Assembly (NCBI RefSeq): GCF_002101595.1
Contig: NZ_LQOM01000051.1
Span: forward strand, 62,001-126,000
Direction of reading: 5' to 3'
Length of the DNA stretch: 64,000 nt
Source: Mycobacterium celatum
GTDB lineage: Bacteria > Actinomycetota > Actinomycetes > Mycobacteriales > Mycobacteriaceae
Positions within the stretch are counted from its first letter, which is position 1. Each line of letters opens with the position of its first letter. A program made the translations under genes and the position numbers. A model generated the notes under the pieces. It searched no databases. It was given only the letters and a program-made list of their open reading frames with translations, and had not been told where the DNA came from. Below, piece by piece: positions 56,755 to 64,000 of the stretch.

Positions 56755-57899
56755 AACAGCTCCACGATGGTGGCGTTGGCCTGGCCGCCGCCCTCACACA
56801 TGGTCTGCAGTCCGTACCGAATTCCCTTGTCCCGCATGTGGTAGAGCATCGTGGTCATGATGCGAGCGCCCGATCCGCCGAGCGGATGACCCAATGCGAT
56901 GGCCCCGCCGTTGGGGTTGAGCTTCTTCTCGTCGGCGCCGATGTCCTTCAGCCACGCCAGCGGCACCGGCGCGAACGCCTCGTTGACCTCGAACACGCCG
57001 ATGTCCTCAAGCTTGAGACCGGACTTCTTCAGCGCCTTCTGGGTCGCCGGGATCGGCGCGGTCAGCATGATCACCGGGTTGGCACCGGCCAGCGTGGCGG
57101 TGTGCACCCTGGCGATCGGCTTGAGCCCCAACGACTTCGCCTTGTCCGCCGACATGAACAGCAGCGCCGCCGACCCGTCGGAGATCTGGCTGGAGTTGCC
57201 GGCGTGAATCACGCCGTCCTCCTTGAATGCGGGTTTCAGTTGGGCCATCTTCTCCATCGGCGTGCCGCGGCGGATGCCCTCGTCCTTGAGGACGGTATTG
57301 CCGTCCTGGTCCTTGATCGCGACGATCTCATCGTCGAACGCTCCCGAATCCTGTGCGGCCGCGGCTTTTTCGTGGGAGCCGAGGGAGAACTCGTCGAGGG
57401 TCGTGCGGTCGAATCCCCACTGTTCGGCGATCATCTCGGCGCCGATGCCCTGGTTGGGGATCGCGCCGTCGTAGCGGTCCAGGAAAGCTTGGGGGAACGG
57501 CCGGCCGCCGTTGGCCAGCGAGGAGCCCATCGGGGTTCGTGACATCGATTCCACGCCACCGGCGACGACGACGTCGTAGTGCCCGGCGATCACACCGGCC
57601 GCGGCGAAGTGGATCGACTGCTGGCTGGAGCCGCACTGACGGTCGACGGTGACACCGGGCACGGTCTCCGGCCAGCCGGCCGTCAGTAGTGCGGTGCGGG
57701 CGATGTCGAGGGCCTGCTCGCCGGCTTGCATCACGCAGCCCCAGATCACGTCGTCGACGATCTCCGGGTCGATCCCGGCCTTCTGCACGAGTCCGTTGAG
57801 CACCTGCGCGGACAGGTCGGCGGGGTGTACGCCGGACAGGCCGCCGTTGCGCTTCCCGATCGGTGAACGAACTGCCTCGACGATGACGGCTTCAGCCAT
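56751..57899 (-). CDS. Acetyl-CoA acetyltransferase / thiolase (full-length form of Rv1135A)
   Basis: Thiolase of 382 aa. Nucleophile Cys89 (DRQCGSSQQ), the NEAF motif VFEVNEAFAP, the active-site histidine in ALGHPLGGSGAR and the second catalytic cysteine Cys368 (MCEGGGQAN) are all present. ATG 57899 is preceded by AAAGGAGA. M. tuberculosis keeps only an ~80-aa remnant (Rv1135A), from memory. It is translationally coupled to the enoyl-CoA hydratase. Confidence 0.92.
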   Translation of the reverse strand: MAEAVIVEAVRSPIGKRNGGLSGVHPADLSAQVLNGLVQKAGIDPEIVDDVIWGCVMQAGEQALDIARTALLTAGWPETVPGVTVDRQCGSSQQSIHFAAAGVIAGHYDVVVAGGVESMSRTPMGSSLANGGRPFPQAFLDRYDGAIPNQGIGAEMIAEQWGFDRTTLDEFSLGSHEKAAAAQDSGAFDDEIVAIKDQDGNTVLKDEGIRRGTPMEKMAQLKPAFKEDGVIHAGNSSQISDGSAALLFMSADKAKSLGLKPIARVHTATLAGANPVIMLTAPIPATQKALKKSGLKLEDIGVFEVNEAFAPVPLAWLKDIGADEKKLNPNGGAIALGHPLGGSGARIMTTMLYHMRDKGIRYGLQTMCEGGGQANATIVELL

Positions 57900-57997
57900 G
57901 GGGGTCTCCTTTGACACGAGGGTTGTGCCTCGATTGTTGACCAACCCGTTGGACGGCTCGCCGCGGGGGTGCTCTGCCGGCGGGTAGCGTCGCCGCC

Positions 57998-58648
57998 ATG
58001 GCACGTGTCGTGATCATCGGCGGCCACGGCAAGGTCGCGCTACACCTGGCCCGCATCCTGAGCGACCGCGGTGACGAGGTGACGTCGGTCTTCCGCAATC
58101 CCGGCCACAGCGACGACGTGGCAGCGACCGGCGCCACGCCCGTCGTCGCCGATATCGAGTACCTCGACACCGATGCGCTGGCCTACCTGCTCGCCGGGCA
58201 CGAGGCCGTCGTGTTCTCCGCCGGCGCCGGTGGCGGCAACCCGGCACGCACCTACGCCGTCGACCGGGACGCCGCGGTCCGTGTCGTCGACGCCGCCGGG
58301 CAGGCCGGCGTGCGGCGATTCGTGATGGTGTCCTACTTCGGAGCCGGGCCGAACCACGGTGTCCCCCAAGACGACCCGTTCTTTCCGTATGCCGAGGCCA
58401 AGGCCGCGGCGGACGCCCACCTGCGCGCCAGCGACCTGGCCTGGACGATTCTGGGGCCCGGCCGGCTCACCCTCGACCCGGCGACCGGCCGGATCGCGGT
58501 CGGTGGCGCGCCGCACGGCCGCGAAGTCCCGCGAGAGGACGTCGCCCTGGTGGCGGCGGCCGCACTGCACGACGACTCGACGATCCGCCGGACCATCGAG
58601 TTCAACACCGGCGACGTGCCGATCGCCGAGGCGATCGGCACCGGGTAA
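57998..58648 (+). CDS. NAD(P)-binding atypical SDR (YwnB/NmrA-like)
   Basis: Rossmann protein of 216 aa with GGHGKVALHLARIL at residues ~8-21, instead of the classical TGxxGxxG, and VRRFVMVSYFGAG in the middle. It belongs to the SDR_a5 type of NAD(P)H-binding reductases or redox sensors. No catalytic Tyr-x3-Lys is obvious. Divergent from the thiolase gene (~98 nt) and 5' of the metE riboswitch. Function unknown. Confidence 0.8.
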   Translation: MARVVIIGGHGKVALHLARILSDRGDEVTSVFRNPGHSDDVAATGATPVVADIEYLDTDALAYLLAGHEAVVFSAGAGGGNPARTYAVDRDAAVRVVDAAGQAGVRRFVMVSYFGAGPNHGVPQDDPFFPYAEAKAAADAHLRASDLAWTILGPGRLTLDPATGRIAVGGAPHGREVPREDVALVAAAALHDDSTIRRTIEFNTGDVPIAEAIGTG

Positions 58649-58695
58649 TCTCGACTGCGCAGCTGGTCTGCCGGCACGAATGCCGGCATCGAGCG

Positions 58696-58865
58696 ATGTT
58701 GAGAATGCGTCGCGAGAGGGAACCCGGTGAGAGTCCGGGACTGTCCCGCAGCGGTATGCAGGAACGACCGCCGTCATCAGCACTGGTCGAAAGACCGGGA
58801 AGCGACGGCCAGTAGGAGCACCACGGGTGCGCGCCTGCGAGTCCGAAGACCTGCCGGCTGTGCCG
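58696..58865 (+). promoter_or_regulatory. Cobalamin riboswitch controlling metE
   Basis: Core landmarks are GAGAGGGAACCCGGTGAGAG at 58714-58733, GTCCCGCAGCGGT (58743-58755) and a B12 box AGTCCGAAGACCTGCC at 58840-58855 (consensus AGYCMGRAGACCTGCC). It lies in the 331-nt gap before metE, whose remaining ~115 nt should hold the expression platform. Adenosylcobalamin binding would shut off this B12-independent synthase. Ends are approximate. Confidence 0.93.
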
Positions 58866-58979
58866 GGCGCGCCGCGTCCGGCGGCTCATCGCCTCGTGGA
58901 ATGGGCGTTCGGCCGCAACGGTTGTAGTTGCCGTGCGTCCGTCTGGCGATGACCACCATGTCGAGTGAAGGACGAACAC

Positions 58980-61250
58980 GTGACTGCTCAACCGTTTACC
59001 GCCACCGTCACCGGCTCCCCGCGCATCGGCCCGCGCCGCGAACTCAAACGCGCGACCGAAGGCTACTGGGCCGGCCGGACCAGCCGATCCGAGTTGGAAT
59101 CCGTCGCCGCCACACTGCGCCGCGATACCTGGTCGGACCTGGCGGCCGCCGGCCTGGACTCGGTCCCGGTCAACACCTTCTCCTACTACGACCAGATGCT
59201 CGACACCGCGGTGCTCCTCGGCGCGCTTCCAGAGCGCGTACACGGCGTCGCCGACGAGCTGGACCGCTACTTCGCGGCGGCCCGCGGCACCGACGACATC
59301 TCTCCGCTGGAGATGACCAAGTGGTTCGACACCAACTACCACTACCTGGTACCCGAGATCGCGCCGGGCATCCGGTTCACGCTGAATCCCGACAAGGTGC
59401 TGTCCGAGTTGAAAGAGGTGCGCGAGCAAGGGATTCCGGCGCGTCCGGTGGTCATCGGACCGATCACGTTCCTGCTGCTGAGCAAGGCGGTCGACGGCGC
59501 CCGCGCGCCGATCGAACGCCTCGACGAGCTGATCCCGGTCTACACCGAGCTGCTGTCGCTGGTGGCCGACAACGGCGCCGAGTGGGTGCAGCTCGACGAG
59601 CCGGTGCTGGTCACCGACATCACCGCCGACGCGCCTCAATTGGCCGAGCGGGTCTACACCGCGCTGGGGTCGGTCAGCAGGCGGCCGGCGATCCACGTCG
59701 CCACCTACTTCGGTGACCCCGGCGCCGCCCTGCCGGCGCTGGCGCGCACACCCGTTGAGGCGATCGGCGTCGACCTGGTCCGCGCCCCCGACACCGCGGT
59801 GGCCGCCGTGCCTGAACTGGCGGGCAAGACACTGGTGGCCGGAATCGTCAACGGCCGCAACGTCTGGCGCACCGACCTCGAGGCGGCGCTGGGCAAGCTG
59901 GCGACCCTGCTCGGGTCGGCGGCCCATGTAGCGGTGTCGACGTCGTGTTCGACGCTGCACGTGCCGTATTCGCTGGCGTTGGAAACGGATCTCGACGACA
60001 ACCTGCGCAGCTGGCTGGCTTTCGGCGCCGAGAAGGTGCACGAGGTGGTCACGTTGGCGCGGGCGCTGCGCGACGGCCGCGAGGCCGTCGCCGACGAGAT
60101 CGCTGCCTCCAATGCCGCGGTGGCGTCGCGCCGCTCGGACCCCCGGCTGCACAACGGGCAGATCCGCGCCCGCATCGACTCGATCGTCGCTTCCGGCACC
60201 CAGCGGGGCCCGTCGGCGGAACGCCGGGCCAGCCAGCAGGAGCGGCTGCAGCTGCCGCTGCTGCCGACCACCACGATCGGCTCCTACCCGCAGACCCCCG
60301 TGATCCGCAAGGCCCGCGCCGCGCTGCGGTCCGGCGAGATCGACCGGGACGAATACGTGCGGCGCATGAAGGCCGAGATCGCCGACGTCGTCGCGTTGCA
60401 GGAGCGGCTGGGCCTCGATGTGCTGGTGCACGGCGAGCCGGAACGCAACGACATGGTGCAATACTTCGCCGAGCAGCTCGACGGGTTCTTCGCCACCCAG
60501 AACGGTTGGGTGCAGTCCTACGGCAGCCGCTGCGTGCGCCCGCCGATCCTCTACGGCGACGTGTCACGCCCGCAGCCGATGACGGTCGACTGGATCACCT
60601 ACGCGCAGTCGCTGACCGACAAGCCGGTCAAGGGCATGCTGACCGGTCCGGTGACGATCCTGGCGTGGTCGTTTGTGCGCGACGACCAGCCGATGGCCGA
60701 AACCGCTCAGCAGGTCGCGCTGGCGATCCGCGACGAGACGGTCGATCTGCAGTCGGCGGGAATCGAGGTCATCCAGGTCGACGAGCCCGCGCTGCGTGAG
60801 CTGCTGCCGCTGCGCCGCGCCGCCCAGGATGAGTACCTGCGCTGGGCGGTCGGGGCGTTCCGGTTGGCGACGTCCGGGGTGGCCGACTCGACCCAGATCC
60901 ACACGCATCTGTGCTATTCGGAGTTCGGGGAAGTGATCGGCGCGATCGCCGACCTGGACGCCGACGTCACCTCGATCGAGGCGGCGCGCTCGCACATGGA
61001 GGTGCTTGACGACCTCAACGCCGTCGGGTTCGTTAACAGCGTGGGACCGGGGGTCTACGACATCCACTCGCCGCGGGTGCCGAGCACCGACGAGATCGTC
61101 AGGTCGCTGCGGGCAGCTTTGAAAGCCGTTCCGGCGCAGCGGCTTTGGGTCAACCCGGACTGCGGGCTCAAGACCCGCACGGTCGACGAAGTGACGGCGT
61201 CGCTGGAGCACATGGTCGCCGCGGCGCGACAGGTGCGAGCGGAGATATAG
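58980..61250 (+). CDS. metE: Cobalamin-independent methionine synthase MetE
   Basis: Methionine synthase of 756 aa that transfers the methyl group of 5-methyl-THF-polyglutamate to homocysteine. The N-terminal barrel (~1-370) is followed by the C-terminal catalytic barrel with [12 protein letters not shown]. Zinc ligands are in [11 protein letters not shown] and [12 protein letters not shown] 58980 follows GAAGGACG; the frame extends five codons upstream. A cobalamin riboswitch precedes it. Confidence 0.96.
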   Translation: MTAQPFTATVTGSPRIGPRRELKRATEGYWAGRTSRSELESVAATLRRDTWSDLAAAGLDSVPVNTFSYYDQMLDTAVLLGALPERVHGVADELDRYFAAARGTDDISPLEMTKWFDTNYHYLVPEIAPGIRFTLNPDKVLSELKEVREQGIPARPVVIGPITFLLLSKAVDGARAPIERLDELIPVYTELLSLVADNGAEWVQLDEPVLVTDITADAPQLAERVYTALGSVSRRPAIHVATYFGDPGAALPALARTPVEAIGVDLVRAPDTAVAAVPELAGKTLVAGIVNGRNVWRTDLEAALGKLATLLGSAAHVAVSTSCSTLHVPYSLALETDLDDNLRSWLAFGAEKVHEVVTLARALRDGREAVADEIAASNAAVASRRSDPRLHNGQIRARIDSIVASGTQRGPSAERRASQQERLQLPLLPTTTIGSYPQTPVIRKARAALRSGEIDRDEYVRRMKAEIADVVALQERLGLDVLVHGEPERNDMVQYFAEQLDGFFATQNGWVQSYGSRCVRPPILYGDVSRPQPMTVDWITYAQSLTDKPVKGMLTGPVTILAWSFVRDDQPMAETAQQVALAIRDETVDLQSAGIEVIQVDEPALRELLPLRRAAQDEYLRWAVGAFRLATSGVADSTQIHTHLCYSEFGEVIGAIADLDADVTSIEAARSHMEVLDDLNAVGFVNSVGPGVYDIHSPRVPSTDEIVRSLRAALKAVPAQRLWVNPDCGLKTRTVDEVTASLEHMVAAARQVRAEI

Positions 61251-61259
61251 CCGCTTTCC

Positions 61260-61323
61260 CCGCCGAGAGTGAAGTTGGGTTCACACTCACGCTCGACAGT
61301 GAACCCAGCTTCACGCTCGGCGG
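61260..61323. repeat. 64-bp palindromic element between convergent genes (copy 5)
   Basis: Near-perfect 25-bp arms: CCGCCGAGAGTGAAGTTGGG and TTCAC (61260-61284) versus GTGAACCCAGCTTCACGCTC and GGCGG (61299-61323). It sits 9 nt after the metE stop and overlaps the end of the DUF3556 gene. Strong bidirectional terminator candidate. Confidence 0.78.
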
Positions 61324-63056
61324 TCGGAAACGCGCGGCGCAGACTCCACATGCACGGGCACGTCGTCGTCCCAGGGCTGGCGGACCACCATGTCGGCGAC
61401 CCGGACGTGGCCGCGCTCGAATTCGCCTGTGGCCGCGTCGACTAAGCGGTACTGCTGGGTTTGGCGGTGGATGGGCTGCGCGTCGAGCAGCACGACGCGC
61501 ACCTCTCCCGGCTCGAAGTGGCAGCGCTCCTGCATCGCGGCGATCAGTTGCTCGTTGTGCATGTGGCCGTCGCCGAAGTTCCAGCCGATCGCGGTGGAAC
61601 AGATCCGCTCGCCGTCGGTGATGACGTAGTCGTCCTCGTTGTGGCCGGCCATCGCTCGGTGGGCCAGGGTGAACAGGGCACGCCCGTGAGTGTTGAAGCC
61701 GCGGAAGGCATATCCCATGTACATCAGGATCGGTGCCCGGTCCTGGCCGTAAAACCGCTCCATCTGCGCCTTCGGCATGCTGGCGATCGCGACGAGGCCG
61801 CGCGCGATTTTCTCGTCGGCCGACGGCTTGACGCACCACAGCGTGGTGTCCCAGTTGCCGGCGTAGTAGCGCATCCCGGGCAGGAACGAGATCTTGCGCG
61901 GAAACAGATTGCCCAGGGCGACGACGCCGGCGATCACCACGAACAGGATCGCCACCAGCACAGGGTGTTTCAGGTCTCGCAGGCCGAGATCCGCGTAGGC
62001 GACGAACAGCGACAGCACGCCGAAGATCATGAAGACGTTCCACTCCAGCGGCACGCCCATCGGAATCGCGGTCAGGATGCCGAGGTGGAAGCACACCATC
62101 ACCGCCGCTGCGATTGCGGTCGGCCAGCCGCCGTGGCAGAAGAACAACACAAGCGGCACCAGCATCTCGATCGCGGTGCTGGCATGGGCCAGAACGCGCG
62201 ACACCCGCCCGGGCCGCAGGTCGTCGGGAAAGTGCTCGAAGAACGCGCGCTTCATCGGCTTCGCCCGGACGAGCGGATTGTTGGACATCATCGTCGAGAT
62301 GACGAACGGGAAGTGCTTGTTGAGTTTCGATGTGGCCGCGCCCATCCAGATGACCAGGAACACGACTTTGGACGCGACGATCAGGTCGGCGCCCCCGAAC
62401 AGGAACGTCACCGCCATCGACGCGTACACCTCGCCGCGGGCGGCCAGGAAGATCACCTTGTCGCGAAGGCCGAGAACGGCCAACAGGCCCAGGATCGCCC
62501 AGATCTGCCACATCGGCAGCAGACCGACAGTGGTGCCCAGCGTCGGGACCGGGCCGGTGCCGTCGGAAAACAACGCCCAGAGCGTCATCACCAGCAGCGC
62601 CGCATACAGCGCGGCGTCCACCGGGGTCCGTGCGGTGCCCGCGGTGAGAGGGATGCGGCCGGGCCACGGTGGCAGCCGGATGGTGCCGGGTCGCAGCCAG
62701 TACAGGATCGAGCCCATCGGCGGGAAGAACCGGTTGTTCAGCGGCCCGAACCCGCAGCCGAGCCCGACGACCTCGAACAGCATGGTGTAGAGCACGACCT
62801 TCTCGAACACGATGGGCTCCGACCACCAGGAGCCCACGGCGGTGAACCCGTCGATGCCCTTGGTGGCCAGCGCGAACAGCCAGCCGCCCAGGATGTACAG
62901 CAGGATTTTGACCACGTAGAACAGGTGCAGCGCGACCGGCGTCCCGAAGCCGACCTCGGCCCAGTGCTTGGCCATCGGGCGGATCTTCTCGGAGCGCGTC
63001 CCTTTGCTCCATTCGGCCATGTCGATCTGCGGCAGCTCGGGCTTGAGAAATCCCAT
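61311..63056 (-). CDS. DUF3556 polytopic membrane protein behind a KstR-type operator
   Basis: Protein of 581 aa. A polar N-terminus (MGFLKPELPQIDMAEWSKGT) is followed by about nine to ten TM helices to ~residue 380. A soluble C-terminal domain of ~200 aa follows, with conserved-looking MYMGYAFRGFNTHGRALFTL and GWNFGDGHMHNEQ. The layout is that of the actinobacterial DUF3556 family; function unknown. ATG 63056 is chosen because it starts the family N-terminus; the frame is open upstream through the operator. A perfect KstR-type palindrome 12 nt upstream suggests induction during sterol catabolism. Confidence 0.8.
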   Translation of the reverse strand: MGFLKPELPQIDMAEWSKGTRSEKIRPMAKHWAEVGFGTPVALHLFYVVKILLYILGGWLFALATKGIDGFTAVGSWWSEPIVFEKVVLYTMLFEVVGLGCGFGPLNNRFFPPMGSILYWLRPGTIRLPPWPGRIPLTAGTARTPVDAALYAALLVMTLWALFSDGTGPVPTLGTTVGLLPMWQIWAILGLLAVLGLRDKVIFLAARGEVYASMAVTFLFGGADLIVASKVVFLVIWMGAATSKLNKHFPFVISTMMSNNPLVRAKPMKRAFFEHFPDDLRPGRVSRVLAHASTAIEMLVPLVLFFCHGGWPTAIAAAVMVCFHLGILTAIPMGVPLEWNVFMIFGVLSLFVAYADLGLRDLKHPVLVAILFVVIAGVVALGNLFPRKISFLPGMRYYAGNWDTTLWCVKPSADEKIARGLVAIASMPKAQMERFYGQDRAPILMYMGYAFRGFNTHGRALFTLAHRAMAGHNEDDYVITDGERICSTAIGWNFGDGHMHNEQLIAAMQERCHFEPGEVRVVLLDAQPIHRQTQQYRLVDAATGEFERGHVRVADMVVRQPWDDDVPVHVESAPRVSDRRA

Positions 63057-63067
63057 GGCCGACAGAT

Positions 63068-63081
63068 TAGAACGTGTTCTA
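63068..63081. promoter_or_regulatory. KstR-type operator
   Basis: TAGAACGTGTTCTA is a perfect dyad (arms TAGAAC/GTTCTA) and matches the KstR consensus TnnAACnnGTTnnA at every defined position. It fills the 22-nt gap between the stop of the thioredoxin-like gene and the DUF3556 ATG. KstR represses cholesterol catabolism genes in mycobacteria. Confidence 0.75.
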
Positions 63082-63381
63082 GAAGCAAGTCGAGAAACCG
63101 GGGTGTCGCGCAGCACGGTTCAATGCCCTAGCGATCTGGGCGCAGGTGGGTAGGTCGAGACGGCAGCAGATCTCCCGGGACGGTGGAGCACCGGTGGCCA
63201 CGTCGATGCCGTCAATGACCAGCGTGGGCGATGGGTAGGCCCCTTCGAGCTCTTCGACCCTTACCGCAAACCCGACGTGCTCCAGGCAGTCCTCGAGGGT
63301 GTCGCGCAGTTGTCCCGTCAGCGGACAGTCGGGGACATGCAAGATCTGGACTCGAATTGGGTCCCGGGCGGGACTGTTCAT
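63079..63381 (-). CDS. Thioredoxin-fold protein of mercury clusters
   Basis: Small protein of 100 aa often labelled alkylmercury-lyase-like in actinobacteria. It has a thioredoxin-like N-terminal strand and active-site loop (LHVPDCPLTGQLRDTLEDCL, Cys19), a cis-Pro-type segment PSPTLVIDGIDV, and the family C-terminus with PPSREICCRLDLPTCAQI. ATG 63381 overlaps the merR stop (ATGA). A role in handling or sensing Hg(II) thiolates is inferred from context. Confidence 0.7.
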   Translation of the reverse strand: MNSPARDPIRVQILHVPDCPLTGQLRDTLEDCLEHVGFAVRVEELEGAYPSPTLVIDGIDVATGAPPSREICCRLDLPTCAQIARALNRAARHPGFSTCF

Positions 63382-63767
63382 GAGTCCAAGCTGTCCAGCA
63401 ATGGGCAGGCCCGCTCAGCTGGGGGTCTGGCGCAAGTGGCAATGAGCGTCCTCAGCGATTCCCGCATCGCTTGCAGGGAAGCGATTTTTGCATCCAGGCC
63501 GGCGACCTTGTGCTCGGCCAGCTCCCGGGCCGCATCACAGGACTCCGGCCCACCTTCGGCCAGGTGAAGCAGCACGTCGATCTCGGCCAGGCTAAAGCCC
63601 AGTTCCTGTGCGCGTTTGACGAACCGCACCCGGCGCACGACCTCGGGCCCGTAGCTGCGATACCCGCTGACCGTGCGGGGTGGATCGGGCAGCAACCCGC
63701 GTCGCTCGTAATAGCGCAACGTCTGGGCGTTCACCCCGGCCTGTTGGGCGACCTCCATCGTTCGCAT
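63378..63767 (-). CDS. merR: Mercury-responsive MerR regulator
   Basis: MerR-family activator of 129 aa. The N-terminal winged HTH (MEVAQQAGVNAQTLRYYERRGLL) is followed by the dimerisation helix. Three cysteines, Cys77, Cys112 and Cys121, have spacings 35 and 9, identical to the Hg(II) ligands Cys82/117/126 of classical MerR. A MerR-type promoter with a 20-bp spacer lies directly upstream, and its probable +1 coincides with the ATG. Confidence 0.9.
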   Translation of the reverse strand: MRTMEVAQQAGVNAQTLRYYERRGLLPDPPRTVSGYRSYGPEVVRRVRFVKRAQELGFSLAEIDVLLHLAEGGPESCDAARELAEHKVAGLDAKIASLQAMRESLRTLIATCARPPAERACPLLDSLDS

Positions 63768-63772
63768 AACCG

Positions 63773-63804
63773 ACGGTAAACCCTGTACCCCAGTGCAGGG
63801 TCAA
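63773..63804 (-). promoter_or_regulatory. MerR-type promoter and operator
   Basis: Reading leftwards: -35 TTGACC (63804-63799), a 20-bp spacer, and -10 TACCGT (63778-63773). The spacer holds the dyad ACCCTGCAC-TGGG-GTACAGGGT (63801-63780; arms match except one position). The overlong spacer with the dyad between -35 and -10 is the hallmark of MerR-activated promoters. The -35 overlaps the merB stop codon. Confidence 0.8.
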
Positions 63805-64000
63805 GGCACTCGCGCCGTCCATCCCAGCTCGCAGCAGACAGCAACGGCGATATCGAAAAGCTCGCGGACCGGGCGAACCTCCCCGTCGGGGTGAGCATTG
63901 CGCCAGTCCTCAGCAGCATTCGCGGAGGCGAAGAAATGACCGTGCTCGCACAATGAGCCGCGAATGTCATGTGCGCCGCAGCATAGGTTGACATGGGAAA
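63801..64000 (-). CDS. merB: Organomercurial lyase MerB, C-terminal part
   Basis: The window edge cuts this gene; 65 C-terminal codons are visible, ending TGA 63801. The sequence SHVNLCCGAHDIRGSLCEHG, then HFFASANAAEDWRNAHPDGE and ...VAVCCELGWTARVP, matches the MerB C-terminus (C-x3-FF, W-x3-HP and a final LGW). Full MerB cleaves C-Hg bonds; the N-terminal catalytic cysteine would be outside the window. It is upstream of merR on the same strand. Confidence 0.75.
   Translation of the reverse strand, partial: SHVNLCCGAHDIRGSLCEHGHFFASANAAEDWRNAHPDGEVRPVRELFDIAVAVCCELGWTARVP

Noticed and set aside
58602-60461. 619-codon minus-strand frame
   Set aside because: Complement of metE and its riboswitch; no recognisable domain.
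61461-63131. Long plus-strand frame and a 614-codon minus-strand frame over the DUF3556 gene
   Set aside because: Both are alternative-frame shadows; only the hydrophobic 581-aa frame has protein-like pattern.

Overview
The window is high-GC actinobacterial DNA from a Mycobacterium outside the M. tuberculosis complex. The core genes are typical of mycobacteria: F420 synthesis (fbiC), mycothiol synthesis (mshB), PIM/LAM assembly (pimE, lpqW), an MmpL transporter, a 13E12-family HNH gene and a B12-riboswitch-controlled metE. From about 11.4 kb to 61.3 kb the gene order follows, from memory, the M. tuberculosis interval Rv1178 to Rv1133c read backwards. It lacks the PE/PPE genes and transposases of that interval and carries intact versions of genes that are split or truncated there.

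Layout. 0-9.7 kb is accessory: an esterase, an HNH gene under an SOS box, a TetR gene translationally coupled to a cytochrome P450-Baeyer-Villiger monooxygenase fusion, two hypothetical genes, and a KimA-like permease with an OB-fold tail coupled to an AidB-type acyl-CoA dehydrogenase. 11.4-20.5 kb: DapC-like aminotransferase and ferredoxin fdxC, divergent padR-fadH, a PEBP lipoprotein between two long palindromes, fbiC, a membrane protein, a possible 35-aa protein and mshB. 20.5-33 kb: TetR, lpqW, typA, a MarR regulator, narGHJI and mutT2. 33.0-35.2 kb is a small decayed, possibly phage-derived island (interrupted lipoprotein gene, decayed reading frames, DUF2510 membrane protein with a coupled 33-aa peptide).

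35.2-43.9 kb: pterin dehydratase, pimE, two Ala/Pro-rich exported proteins, small conserved genes, an F420-dependent PPOX protein, a methyltransferase, GntR, a sirtuin and a DUF559 remnant. 43.2-46.9 kb: a full-length mmpL13-type gene followed by a frameshifted tetR and a methyltransferase, with two operator-like palindromes upstream. 47.5-53.1 kb: nitronate monooxygenase, SDR, mcr, echA10, a CPBP protease and an NAD-binding protein. 53.3-55.9 kb: a type III polyketide synthase, isoprenylcysteine-methyltransferase-like and FAD-hydroxylase trio resembling the Streptomyces srsABC phenolic-lipid operon. 56-61.3 kb: crotonase, thiolase, an NAD-binding protein and riboswitch-metE. 61.3-64 kb: a DUF3556 membrane protein behind a KstR-type operator, then a mercury cluster (thioredoxin-like protein, merR, merB cut by the window edge).

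Recurring non-coding structure: five 62-64 bp palindromes, four of them between convergent genes, and a second ~50 bp repeat that twice ends on the stop codon of a minus-strand gene. No tRNA, rRNA, CRISPR array or intact insertion sequence was seen.
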